From JBBTTE01 sp038064375 (GTDB lineage: Bacteria > Patescibacteriota > Saccharimonadia > Saccharimonadales > UBA4665): a stretch of 64,000 bases of DNA. The DNA lies in assembly GCA_038064375.1 (NCBI GenBank), contig JBBTTF010000001.1, forward strand, positions 653,306 through 717,305. Direction: 5' to 3'. Both the position numbers and the translations under genes were made by a program. Position 1 is the first letter of the stretch; each line of letters starts with the position of its first letter. This document shows positions 8,417 to 16,410 of this stretch, one piece after another. The notes under the pieces are model-generated. The model was given only the letters and a program-made list of their open reading frames with translations. It was not told the origin of the DNA and did not search any database.

Positions 8417-9817
8417 CTACTTTGCTCCGGCCTTGATTACATCCTTGATTCCACCCTTGAGGTAGAAGGCGCTTTCTGGCTTGTCATCGTGTTTGCCCTC
8501 GAGGATTTCCTTGAAACCTTGAATGGTGTCGGATAGCTTAACGTATTGACCGGGGTTGTTAGTAAACTGCTCAGCCACGAAGAATGGCTGGCTCAAGAAA
8601 CGCTGTATGCGTCGTGCACGAGCCACAAGCTGCTTATCTTCTTCGGAGAGCTCCTCCATACCAAGAATGGCAATAATGTCCTGTAGGTCCTTGTAGCGCT
8701 GCAGGACACGTTGCACCTCGCGAGCGACGTTGTAGTGCTCCTCGCCGACGATCTCGGGGTCAAGAATAGTCGAGCTAGAGTCTAGCGGATCGACTGCAGG
8801 GTAGATGCCAATCTCGGTTAGCGCACGGTTAAGAGAGATAGTTGAGTCAAGGTGAGCAAAGGTTGTGGCTGGAGCTGGGTCGGTAAGGTCGTCAGCTGGC
8901 ACGTAGACAGCTTGGATAGATGTTACAGAACCTTCACGAGTGGAGGTAATACGCTCTTGCAACTGACCCATTTCTTGCGCCAAGTTAGGCTGGTAGCCAA
9001 CGGCTGAAGGCAAACGGCCAAGTAGGGCAGAAACCTCGGCACCGGCTTGAGTGTAACGGAAGATGTTGTCGACAAAAAGTAGCACGTCGCTACCTTTGTC
9101 ACGGAAACTCTCAGCGATGGTCAAAGCACTAAGGGCAACACGTAGACGCGCACCTGGTGGTTCGTTCATCTGGCCGAAGACTAGAGAAGTGTTCTTAAGT
9201 ACACCTGATTCTTCCATTTCGTAGTAGAGATCGTTACCTTCACGGGTACGCTCACCAACGCCGGCAAAAACAGAGTAGCCAGAGTGGAACTTAGCGATGT
9301 TGTTGATCAGCTCTTGAATAAGCACGGTCTTACCGACACCAGCACCACCAAACAGACCAGCCTTACCACCCTTGGTCATTGGACAGATTAGGTCAATAAC
9401 TTTGATACCTGTTTCCATGATCTCGACACTACCTGATTGGTCTATAAGGGGTGGTGGAGCACGGTGAATTGGCGCTTTTTCTTTGAAGGTACCGGCTTTG
9501 CCATCAATTGGCTCGCCGATTACGTTAAACATGCGGCCTAGAGTTGCGTCGCCGGTCGGCACACTAATAGGCGCACCTGTGTCTTGGACTTCGGTGCCGC
9601 GCTCGAGACCATCAGTAGAGCTTAGCGCAATCGCACGAATGTTTGACTCGCTAAGGTGTTGTGCAACCTCTAGAGTGACCTGCTTGCCGTCAAGCTCCAC
9701 GGTTAGAGCGTTATAAATAGCTGGCAAGTTGCCGGTGCTAAATTCGATATCAACGACGACACCAACAATCTGAGTGATCTTGCCTGATTTAGTTTGTTGT
9801 TTGGTTGCTGTTGCCAT
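8417..9817 (-). CDS. atpD: ATP synthase beta subunit
   Basis: The 466-residue catalytic subunit of F1, at the usual family length. Walker A is GGAGVGKT (about residue 157), the catalytic Glu region is GERTREGNDLYYEM, Walker B lies at VLLFVDNIFRYTQAG, and the adenine-contacting YQPNLAQEMG is intact. The conserved DPLDSSS and the DELSEED-equivalent segment (MEELSEEDK) near the C-terminus couple to the gamma shaft. It follows atpG by a short gap with a GGAGAA-type ribosome binding site and precedes atpC. Confidence 0.98.
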   Translation of the reverse strand: MATATKQQTKSGKITQIVGVVVDIEFSTGNLPAIYNALTVELDGKQVTLEVAQHLSESNIRAIALSSTDGLERGTEVQDTGAPISVPTGDATLGRMFNVIGEPIDGKAGTFKEKAPIHRAPPPLIDQSGSVEIMETGIKVIDLICPMTKGGKAGLFGGAGVGKTVLIQELINNIAKFHSGYSVFAGVGERTREGNDLYYEMEESGVLKNTSLVFGQMNEPPGARLRVALSALTIAESFRDKGSDVLLFVDNIFRYTQAGAEVSALLGRLPSAVGYQPNLAQEMGQLQERITSTREGSVTSIQAVYVPADDLTDPAPATTFAHLDSTISLNRALTEIGIYPAVDPLDSSSTILDPEIVGEEHYNVAREVQRVLQRYKDLQDIIAILGMEELSEEDKQLVARARRIQRFLSQPFFVAEQFTNNPGQYVKLSDTIQGFKEILEGKHDDKPESAFYLKGGIKDVIKAGAK

Positions 9818-9841
9818 ATATTCTCCTTCTTTAGTCTGGGG

Positions 9842-10708
9842 TTATCCGTTTAATGCTTCTGCGCCACCTGATATTTCGGCCAATTCCTGAGTAATCGCGG
9901 ATTGGCGGGCGGTGTTCAACTCCAAGGTATAGTCCTTGATCAGATCATTGGCGTTATCGGTGGCGTTCTTGGTGGCCAGCATACGCATGGCATGCTCTGA
10001 AGCTAGGCTCTCTAGGACGGCTTGCCAGAGCTGGGCTTCAATCAGTCTGGTGGTAACTTGGTCGACAACGGTCTCGACATCAGGCTCAAAGCTACTGACC
10101 GGAACCGTGTTGTCATCAACATCAATCAGCGGGGCGGGCAGAACTTGCTGGCTCTGGGATATCTGAACAACGGTTGACTTAAACTGGGTGTAGAGAATAT
10201 TAACTTCGTCAACGTTCTCGTCTTTGTACTGCTCCATGATGGTGTTTAGGATCGGTCGGACGTCGTTGGCGGTCGGGTGGTCACCAAAAGGTGGATAAGC
10301 CGCTAGTAGATCTACATTATTTAATCGACGAGCAAACTGCGCACCTTTGCTGCCGATAGTAACAACGTGGCTTTTAACCTTCTCCGCTTGGTCGCGTTTG
10401 AGACCAACAGTCAAAGACTTAAGTGTATTGGCATTGTACGCTCCGGCTAGGCCAGTATTACTGGTCACCACTACGTACAGGCGGTTCTTAACGGGGCGCT
10501 TGCGGAACAATGGTTGATTGGCAACCTCATCCATAGCGTTAAGGCGCTGCAATAGGCTGTAAGCAAGATCACGGTATTCGCGACTCGCCGCTGCATACTC
10601 TTGTGCGCGCCGCAGCTTGCTAGCCGAGACTAGCTCCATAGCCTTGGTTATCTGACGAGTACCCCTAATCGAGGTGATACGTCTTTTGAGGGCAATCGTG
10701 CTAGCCAA
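9842..10708 (-). CDS. atpG: ATP synthase gamma subunit
   Basis: A 288-residue rotating central stalk. The N-terminal coiled-coil helix begins with KRRITSIRGTRQITKAMELVSASKLRRAQ, matching the family's I-x-S-x-x-x-T-x-Q-I-T-K-A-M pattern. The C-terminal helix contains ARQSAITQELAEISGGAEAL, which matches the family's N-x-x-R-Q-x-x-I-T-x-E-x-x-E-I-x-x-G-A ending. The length is normal. It starts six bases after the atpA stop. Confidence 0.97.
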   Translation of the reverse strand: MASTIALKRRITSIRGTRQITKAMELVSASKLRRAQEYAAASREYRDLAYSLLQRLNAMDEVANQPLFRKRPVKNRLYVVVTSNTGLAGAYNANTLKSLTVGLKRDQAEKVKSHVVTIGSKGAQFARRLNNVDLLAAYPPFGDHPTANDVRPILNTIMEQYKDENVDEVNILYTQFKSTVVQISQSQQVLPAPLIDVDDNTVPVSSFEPDVETVVDQVTTRLIEAQLWQAVLESLASEHAMRMLATKNATDNANDLIKDYTLELNTARQSAITQELAEISGGAEALNG

Positions 10709-10714
10709 AGCTTA

Positions 10715-12265
10715 CTACTCCTTGCTTGCTTTCTTGGCCGCTTTGTAGCTTTCGGCTACTGCCTTAGCGACCTTAAGCAACGCTTCATTCTGGGCATCAG
10801 TTGGCTTGTCACCAGTGTTGAGGGCTTCTACTAGCTTAGCGTGCTTACTCTTAAGTTCACGGTGTAAAGCCTCTTCGGCCTGCTTGACCTTTTCGAGTGG
10901 AATAATATCAAAAATGCCTTTGTTAGCAGCATAAAGCGTGCTGTACATTTCCCAGATAGCGTACGGACTATACTGGGCCTGCTTAAGAAGCTCTGTTAGG
11001 CGCTGGCCTCGCTCAATAATCTGACGAGTATCAGCATCAAGATCAGTTGAGAACTGGCTAAAAGCAGCAAGCTCTCGGAACTGGGCTAGCTCGAGCTTAA
11101 GACTACCGCCGACAGCCTTGATGGCCTTGGTCTGAGCCGCACCACCAACACGCGACACTGATAGACCTACCGAAATAGCTGGTCGAATACCTTGGTAGAA
11201 CAGGTTAGTCTCCAAGAATACCTGACCGTCGGTAATCGAAATTACGTTAGTCGGAATGTAAGCGCTAATGTCACCGGCCTGTGTCTCAATGATAGGCAAA
11301 GCAGTCAAAGAACCAGCGCCAAGCTTATCGCTCAACTTAGCAGAACGCTCTAGCAAACGTGAGTGAATATAGAAAACATCACCTGGGTAGGCCTCGCGTC
11401 CTGGTGGACGTCGAAGTAGTAGGGACATCTGTCGGTAAGCGGCGGCGTGCTTGGATAGGTCATCATAGATGATCAAAGCGTGCTGCTTGTTGTCGCGGAA
11501 GTATTCGCCCATGGCACAACCGGCATATGGAGCGAGGTAGAGCATCGCAGCAGGGTCGGATGGGCTAGTGGCGACGATGATTGTCTGGTCCATAACGCCT
11601 TCACGCTTTAGACGCTCCTGCAAGGCAGCAATCTTAGAAAGCTTTTGACCGATGGCAACATAGACATTAATGACGCCGGTCTTTTGGCGAGCTTGGTTGA
11701 CCATGGTGTCGACTGCGATAGCTGTCTTACCTGTCTGGCGGTCACCAATGATCAACTCACGCTGACCACGACCGATTGGAACAGTGGCATCAACAGCCAT
11801 GATACCTGTCATGAGCGGCTCATGGACACTCTTACGTGAGAGTACGTCAGGCGCTTGGCGCTCAAGGCGGCTCTTTTGCTTGGTCTTGATTGGATCACCG
11901 CCGTCTAGGGGGTTGCCTAGTGGATCAACCACGCGGCCGACCATTTCTGGACCAACAGGAATTTCTAGAACGCTGCCGCTCAAGCGGACATTAGCGCCAG
12001 CTTTTACCTGAGTATCTTCGCCTAATAGTACGGCACCAATTTCGTCTTCGCCAAGGTTGAAGGCGAAGGCAGTCACTTTTTGGCCTTCTGCACCATCAAT
12101 CTCAAGCATTTCGTTATAACCAGCCTTTGAAAGGCCATAGATCCAAGCAATACCGTCACCAACGCGGGTAACAACACCAACGTCCTCGATGTCTGGACGC
12201 TGCTTTAGCTCAGCGATTGCCGCTCTAATGTCATCTGATAATTCTGTTATGGATAGGTCTGGCAC
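10715..12265 (-). CDS. atpA: ATP synthase alpha subunit
   Basis: A 516-residue non-catalytic nucleotide-binding subunit of F1. It has Walker A GDRQTGKT (about residue 170), ALIIYDDLSKHA at Walker B, the conserved REAYPGDVFYIHSRLLERSAKL block, and SVSRVGGAAQTKAIK, which holds the arginine finger reaching into the beta active site. The length is normal; the C-terminus is lysine-rich. It lies mid-operon, 13 bases after atpH. Confidence 0.98.
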   Translation of the reverse strand: MPDLSITELSDDIRAAIAELKQRPDIEDVGVVTRVGDGIAWIYGLSKAGYNEMLEIDGAEGQKVTAFAFNLGEDEIGAVLLGEDTQVKAGANVRLSGSVLEIPVGPEMVGRVVDPLGNPLDGGDPIKTKQKSRLERQAPDVLSRKSVHEPLMTGIMAVDATVPIGRGQRELIIGDRQTGKTAIAVDTMVNQARQKTGVINVYVAIGQKLSKIAALQERLKREGVMDQTIIVATSPSDPAAMLYLAPYAGCAMGEYFRDNKQHALIIYDDLSKHAAAYRQMSLLLRRPPGREAYPGDVFYIHSRLLERSAKLSDKLGAGSLTALPIIETQAGDISAYIPTNVISITDGQVFLETNLFYQGIRPAISVGLSVSRVGGAAQTKAIKAVGGSLKLELAQFRELAAFSQFSTDLDADTRQIIERGQRLTELLKQAQYSPYAIWEMYSTLYAANKGIFDIIPLEKVKQAEEALHRELKSKHAKLVEALNTGDKPTDAQNEALLKVAKAVAESYKAAKKASKE

Positions 12266-12278
12266 GTATATTCCTTTC

Positions 12279-12683
12279 TTAGTTTCCGCTTGCGGCCGTT
12301 AACTGTTTAAACTTGTTTAGCTTCGCTTCGACAGTTAGGTCAAGCTGCTGATTAGCAAGACTCAACTTAACGCCGCCGATTACTTCTGGGTCATTAACTT
12401 CGGTAACGATAATCTGCTTGGCATCTGGGTAAAGCTGACTGATCTGCTTAGTGATATCAGCTTTGACAGTAGCTGTTAGCGGGAAGGCGCTACTAGCGAC
12501 CACCTCAACATAACCAGACTGAGCCCAGTTATCTTGGACGTCACGAAGTAGGGAATCAAGCTCGTTGACTCGTCGCTCGCTTAGCAGGTAAGCCGCGATT
12601 TCTTTGCTCAAGCTCTTGGAGTTACCAGCCTTGAGAGTTTTGGCAGCTATAGTGCTGGCGATGCGAGTCCTAGGAGTCTTCAT
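12279..12683 (-). CDS. atpH: ATP synthase delta subunit (short form)
   Basis: A 134-residue peripheral-stalk subunit that links F1 to subunit b. It is clearly shorter than the usual about 175-180 residues. The C-terminal beta/alpha part that contacts the b subunit is recognisable (EVNDPEVIGGVKLSLANQQLDLTV, then KLNKFKQL), while the N-terminal helical bundle is compressed. The position between atpF and atpA is the standard delta slot, which supports the call where sequence similarity is weak. Confidence 0.88.
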   Translation of the reverse strand: MKTPRTRIASTIAAKTLKAGNSKSLSKEIAAYLLSERRVNELDSLLRDVQDNWAQSGYVEVVASSAFPLTATVKADITKQISQLYPDAKQIIVTEVNDPEVIGGVKLSLANQQLDLTVEAKLNKFKQLTAASGN

Positions 12684-12685
12684 TG

Positions 12686-13216
12686 CTAGACGCGACCTTT
12701 CAGGGCTCGCTCGATTAGAGCGGCGTCCTTCTTAGCGTCGACTTTTTCGTCAATTATGACTTCTGTAGCGTCAGAGATTAGGCCAACGAGTTCTTTCTCA
12801 AGCTGCTTACGAGCACGCTGAGTATCAGTCGCTATCCGTCCGTCAGCTTCTTTGAGAATGCCGGCGGCTTTGTCACGAGCCTTGTCTTCTGCGTCTCGGA
12901 TTGACTGGCGAGCAGTATCTTGAGCACTGGCGATTATGCCATCAGCTTCTTGTCGTGCCTTGTGCAACGATTTTTCAATCTCGTCGCTAAGCTTAACTTG
13001 TGCCTTTTGCATTTCGTCGCCGAGGCGCACGCCACTCTCAATGGTTTCGCGTCGTTCATCCATGACTTTGATGATCGGCTTAAACGCAAAGCGCTTGAGT
13101 ACCAAAAAAACCAGCACAAAAGTTGCGAACTGAATTAAGAAAGCCCTGCCGTCAACGCCAAGCGCGCCTAAGCCAGATGAACTCTCTGATGCAAATGTAG
13201 TGGTTGGTAGAATCAT
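12686..13216 (-). CDS. atpF: ATP synthase b subunit
   Basis: A 176-residue subunit with one N-terminal membrane helix (FLIQFATFVLVFLVLKRFAF) and a long charged coiled coil (MDERRETIESGVRLGDEMQ and on) forming the peripheral stalk. The helix is preceded by a short polar segment. The length is normal. It starts three bases before... that is, immediately upstream of, atpH in the operon, with the c-subunit gene 20 bases before it. Confidence 0.94.
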   Translation of the reverse strand: MILPTTTFASESSSGLGALGVDGRAFLIQFATFVLVFLVLKRFAFKPIIKVMDERRETIESGVRLGDEMQKAQVKLSDEIEKSLHKARQEADGIIASAQDTARQSIRDAEDKARDKAAGILKEADGRIATDTQRARKQLEKELVGLISDATEVIIDEKVDAKKDAALIERALKGRV

Positions 13217-13235
13217 TCTTTGTCTAACTTATTCC

Positions 13236-13466
13236 TTATTTAACAATGAAGATTGAGGCGAAGGCCAAAAGACCAAACAACTCGACGATAGCCACAAAGA
13301 TCAAAGCTTGACCAAAGAACTTAGCAGCTTCTGGGTTGCGACCGACGGCCTGCAAGTAACTGCTACCGATCAAGCCAATACCAATAGCTGGGCCGATAAA
13401 ACCAAAACCAATCATCAGACCTTTACCGATGATTGCTGTGTTGATTGCTTCTGCGAAGATTGCCAT
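13236..13466 (-). CDS. atpE: ATP synthase c subunit (proteolipid)
   Basis: A 76-residue hairpin of two membrane helices joined by the polar loop GRNPEA (residues 42-47). The essential carboxylate is E62 in VAIVELFGLLAF. The first helix is Gly-rich (GFGFIGPAIGIGLIGS) and has no Gln at the position that helps bind Na+ in sodium-driven rings; the residues after E62 (Leu-Phe-Gly) also lack the Na+ site Ser/Thr. A proton-driven ring is therefore the better reading. A strong AAGGAG ribosome binding site precedes the ATG, consistent with the high copy number of this subunit. Confidence 0.96.
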   Translation of the reverse strand: MAIFAEAINTAIIGKGLMIGFGFIGPAIGIGLIGSSYLQAVGRNPEAAKFFGQALIFVAIVELFGLLAFASIFIVK

Positions 13467-13512
13467 AATTATATTTACTCCTTAATTTACGTTTACTTTA
13501 TCAAAACCAAGC

Positions 13513-14376
13513 TTAAGCCCGCCCATGGACTGCTCCTGAAGATGTTACATCTATTGTTTCAGGAACGTCATCATCGGTCAAGCTGTCGTGACTAGCGTGC
13601 TCTGCGGCGTGGTTTACTGCAATAGCAAGGTACATAATGCTAAGGATGGTAAAGATGTAGGCCTGCAGGGCTGCCACCAAAAACTCCAGCATGGTGAACG
13701 GCAGGGCGCTAACAGGTGCGGCAACGCTGCCCAAATAAGCAAAGACCGCGATAACTATCTCCCCAATAGTGATGTTGAGGAAGAGTCGAATCGACAGACT
13801 TAGCACCCTTGTTAAATCGGTGAACATTTCTAGCAGACCAATCACCAAGTAGAGCGGGTTGAGCGGGCTACCAATAAAGAAGTGTCTAAGGTACTTGCGC
13901 AGACCACCTGATTCAACAATCGATGCTCCGTAGACCAAAATCATTGAGAAAACACCAATCGCCAAGGTTGCGTTAAGGTCACCGGTGAACGGCCGGAACA
14001 GTGGCGCATCACCAGACTTGAAGCCTTCGCCGACAACTGGCATAAGACCTAGCCAGTTATTAAACAAGATGAAGAAAAACAGTGTCACAAAGAAGGGTAC
14101 ATACTTGCGGCCAACCTTCTTATCGTCAAAGCTATTCTCGACAAGATTACCTATAAAGTTAACTCCGACTTCTATGAACTGTACTAGGCCGCCCTGCGGC
14201 TTAACTGTCACGCGACGGGCAACCCAAACCATAAGAGTTATGATAATTATTGCGCAGACCCAGCCGTAAAGAATCGAGTTAGTGATTGTTAGGCCACCGA
14301 CCTCAAAGACCGCACTAGGAGAAACGTGAACAGACGGTCCAGTCTCAGCAAAACGCGTAAAGAGACCGCTGATCAT
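13513..14376 (-). CDS. atpB: ATP synthase a subunit
   Basis: A 287-residue integral membrane stator protein that forms the proton half-channels beside the c ring. The essential arginine is in LSLSIRLFLNITIGEI, matching the E. coli R210 region. Five or more hydrophobic helices are visible, and the N- and C-termini are polar. The C-terminus carries an acidic tail (SLTDDDVPETIDV). Its start overlaps the stop of the upstream atpI-like gene by four bases (ATGA), so translation is coupled. Confidence 0.96.
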   Translation of the reverse strand: MISGLFTRFAETGPSVHVSPSAVFEVGGLTITNSILYGWVCAIIIITLMVWVARRVTVKPQGGLVQFIEVGVNFIGNLVENSFDDKKVGRKYVPFFVTLFFFILFNNWLGLMPVVGEGFKSGDAPLFRPFTGDLNATLAIGVFSMILVYGASIVESGGLRKYLRHFFIGSPLNPLYLVIGLLEMFTDLTRVLSLSIRLFLNITIGEIVIAVFAYLGSVAAPVSALPFTMLEFLVAALQAYIFTILSIMYLAIAVNHAAEHASHDSLTDDDVPETIDVTSSGAVHGRA

Positions 14377-14687
14377 GTCTTGTTCTCCTTAGTACTTAGA
14401 GGTAGGTTGTTTACCTCCTGAAGTGTACGCCACATAACAAACGTCATACCAACCATAGCCACCAAGAAGCCGGTAATTGTCAGCAATGGCGCCATGCCGA
14501 GATACTCATCAAGCTTGAAGCCGCCAATTATTGGCACCAGTACAGCTATGGCCAGCCGCCAGCTCATATCCAAAGCAGCACTAACAAATATAGCCGTATG
14601 GTTATTTGCACTTGAGCCCACCACAGTATGAGGCTTTGCTGTTTCAGCAGGCGAGGGCGTCTTGTGAGGCGCTTTCGTCTTAGTCAT
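14373..14687 (-). CDS. AtpI/AtpZ-like membrane protein, first gene of the atp operon
   Basis: A 104-residue protein with a polar 30-residue N-terminus and two membrane helices (WRLAIAVLVPIIGGFKLDEYLG, then LLTITGFLVAMVGMTFVMW). The GGFKLDEYLG loop matches the AtpI/AtpZ-type F0F1 accessory family, proposed to help c-ring assembly or Mg2+ uptake. The operon begins here. A TATAAT on the minus strand (14701-14696) ends eight bases before the ATG, so the operon mRNA is probably leaderless, and a CRP-like palindrome sits just upstream of that box. Confidence 0.8.
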   Translation of the reverse strand: MTKTKAPHKTPSPAETAKPHTVVGSSANNHTAIFVSAALDMSWRLAIAVLVPIIGGFKLDEYLGMAPLLTITGFLVAMVGMTFVMWRTLQEVNNLPLSTKENKT

Positions 14688-14695
14688 TACTTACG

Positions 14696-14701
14696 ATTAT
14701 A
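14696..14701 (-). promoter_or_regulatory. -10 box of the ATP synthase operon
   Basis: TATAAT on the minus strand, eight bases before the atpI-like start codon. No convincing -35 hexamer is visible; TTGCGT lies 18 bases upstream. Confidence 0.7.
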
Positions 14702-14706
14702 ACAGA

Positions 14707-14722
14707 TGTGATCTATGTCACG
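14707..14722. promoter_or_regulatory. CRP/FNR-superfamily-like palindrome between the glutaredoxin gene and the atp operon
   Basis: TGTGA-TCTATG-TCACG matches the CRP half-sites TGTGA-N6-TCACA at nine of ten positions. Its centre (14714.5) lies between the atp -10 box and any -35, where binding would repress. It is about 43 bases upstream of the predicted glutaredoxin transcript start, a position typical for activation. Confidence 0.5.
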
Positions 14723-14768
14723 CAAGAGGTTTTTACTTTACAAAGTATAGTGCTATCATGGAGGTACT

Positions 14769-15020
14769 ATGACAGATTCAAAAATCACAATTTACGGAGC
14801 TGAGTGGTGTGCGTTCTGCCACACAGCGATGCGCTATCTTGATGACAAAAAAGTTGCCTATACCTACATTGACGTTGATAAAGATCCTAAGTCGGGCATG
14901 GAAGCCGTTGAGAAGTCCGGTCAGCGCGGAATCCCGGTTATTGATTTGGCTGGCGACATCATCGTCGGTTTTGACCGACCGCGGATAGACGCTTCGCTCA
15001 AGGCACATTCGCTCGTTTAG
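14769..15020 (+). CDS. Glutaredoxin-like thiol-disulfide oxidoreductase
   Basis: An 83-residue thioredoxin-fold protein. The redox site is C-A-F-C in YGAEWCAFCHTAM near the N-terminus. The cis-proline is in RGIPVIDL and the following GDIIVGFD matches the glutaredoxin/NrdH/YruB-type family. It would reduce protein or enzyme disulfides in the cytoplasm. GGAGG lies four bases before the ATG and a TATAGT box at 14746-14751 fits as its promoter. It diverges from the atp operon across a CRP-like palindrome. Confidence 0.88.
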   Translation: MTDSKITIYGAEWCAFCHTAMRYLDDKKVAYTYIDVDKDPKSGMEAVEKSGQRGIPVIDLAGDIIVGFDRPRIDASLKAHSLV

Positions 15021-15023
15021 TGT

Positions 15024-15239
15024 CTAAAGTTCTTTTTCTGAATCGTTACGATTTACTACAGGCAGCGATAAAGTTTGGCCGATGTGACGAATTTGGATAG
15101 CAGTAAGACGCTCTTGGGGAGTACCGTCTGCATTAGGCGTAAGTTCACGACCCAAAGCGTGCATGCCGATAGCATCAAGGCCTGCCTGAGCAGCAGTAAC
15201 TTCTTGAGGAACTCTAGAACCGTTTCTGAAGACATTCAT
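15024..15239 (-). CDS. Small hypothetical protein
   Basis: A 71-residue soluble protein that I do not recognise. The ATG at 15239 is preceded by AAGGA at seven to eight bases, better than the TTG at 15263. A TATAAT box lies further upstream on the same strand. No motif is visible; charged C-terminus (NRNDSEKEL). It converges on the glutaredoxin gene with a three-base gap. Confidence 0.55.
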   Translation of the reverse strand: MNVFRNGSRVPQEVTAAQAGLDAIGMHALGRELTPNADGTPQERLTAIQIRHIGQTLSLPVVNRNDSEKEL

Positions 15240-15330
15240 GATTTGATCCTTTGCTATCGACAAATGATAGAGTATATATTATAGCATTCTGAGTCAAATA
15301 TTTCTAGAATGAGGTACCATATTAGGTAAG

Positions 15331-15900
15331 ATGTCGTTTGAAGATTTTGAGACAAAAGAGTCGGTGGTAATCGTATACACCGGCGAAGGTAAGGGCAAGA
15401 CAACGGCTTCGCTAGGGCTGCTGACGCGAGCCTTGGGTAATCGCTGGCGAGTGGCCTTTGTTCAATTTATTAAGTATTGGGGCGTCAGCGAGCACGTCTT
15501 TATTAGAGATATCCAGCCTATATATAAAGACCAGCTACACTTCTATAAGGGGGGTAAAGGATTCTATCAGGCTGGCGAACTTAGCGAACAGCACATTTCC
15601 GAAGAACAACACCAACAGGCGGCACTGGAGACCTACCAAGAAGCGCTAAAGTGCGCTAACAGCGGCGAATACGACCTAGTTATCTGTGATGAGATCAACA
15701 ATGCCGTTCATGACGGCCTATTAACAGAGGAACAGTTGTCCAAATTGATAGACGACCTAGCGCCGCACACTAGCTTGTGCTTAACTGGCCGTGACTTCCC
15801 AACCAAATTATTAGAAAAAGTTGATATCGCCACCGACATGAAAAAGATCAAACACCACTTTGATGACAAGTTCTTAGCTAACAAGGGCATAGATTACTAA
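15331..15900 (+). CDS. cobO: Cob(I)yrinic acid a,c-diamide adenosyltransferase (CobO/BtuR type)
   Basis: A 189-residue P-loop protein that transfers adenosyl from ATP to cob(I)alamin, making coenzyme B12. The family-type P-loop is YTGEGKGKTTASLGL (about residues 14-28), and the Walker B-like VICDEINNAVHDGLL is typical of CobO. AFVQFIKYW and LTGRDFP also match. No other cobalamin gene or B12-dependent enzyme is in the window, so it probably serves salvage, if used that way at all. Its stop overlaps the next start by one base (TAATG). Confidence 0.85.
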   Translation: MSFEDFETKESVVIVYTGEGKGKTTASLGLLTRALGNRWRVAFVQFIKYWGVSEHVFIRDIQPIYKDQLHFYKGGKGFYQAGELSEQHISEEQHQQAALETYQEALKCANSGEYDLVICDEINNAVHDGLLTEEQLSKLIDDLAPHTSLCLTGRDFPTKLLEKVDIATDMKKIKHHFDDKFLANKGIDY

Positions 15901-16409
15901 TGAAGCCGACTCTGTATCTTTTGGTTGGCTACCCCGGCGCCGGCAAGACTACCGTGGCTCAGGCAATTGCCGAGCAGACGGGCGCAGTTCACCTTTGGTC
16001 AGACGCTGAGAGGCACAAACGTTTTCCTGACCCAACTCACTCAAAAGAAGAGAGCCTAGCACTTTATGATCAGCTCAATCAGAAGGCCGAAGAATTGCTT
16101 GGCGAAGGCAAAAGCGTCATCTTTGATACGAACTTTAACTTTCGAGAAGATCGTCAGAAGCTGCGCGAGATCGCAAACCGCCAAGATGCCGCCACCTTTG
16201 TTATCTGGCTTAACACACCACAATCTATAGCTAAGAGCCGTGCCGTTGGCCCCGCCATTAACCGCAACGGCTACATGGTCAGCATGACAGAAGAGCAGTT
16301 CGACAACATCGTCAGCAAGCTTGAGCCACCAACCGAAGATGAAAAAGTTATTAAAATTGACGGTACGAAACTTGACGCAAGTAACGTGATGACGTTACTT
16401 AGTCAGTAG
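15900..16409 (+). CDS. P-loop AAA_33/zeta-toxin-like kinase
   Basis: A 169-residue ATP-binding protein with Walker A GYPGAGKTT at residues 9-17 and a Walker B-like VIFDTNF. The NTPQSIAKSRAVG segment resembles the LID arginines of polynucleotide-kinase and zeta-toxin-like small kinases. The substrate is unknown. No antitoxin-like partner is adjacent: upstream is cobO (one-base overlap) and downstream an anchored nuclease one base later, so the three form one operon. The nuclease neighbour makes nucleic acid end processing a possibility, but this is a guess. Confidence 0.75.
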   Translation: MKPTLYLLVGYPGAGKTTVAQAIAEQTGAVHLWSDAERHKRFPDPTHSKEESLALYDQLNQKAEELLGEGKSVIFDTNFNFREDRQKLREIANRQDAATFVIWLNTPQSIAKSRAVGPAINRNGYMVSMTEEQFDNIVSKLEPPTEDEKVIKIDGTKLDASNVMTLLSQ

Positions 16410-16410
16410 T

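Noticed and set aside
15900..16409. Zeta-toxin/antitoxin module
   Set aside because: No antitoxin-like gene adjacent; neighbours are cobO and a nuclease, so only a small kinase is claimed.
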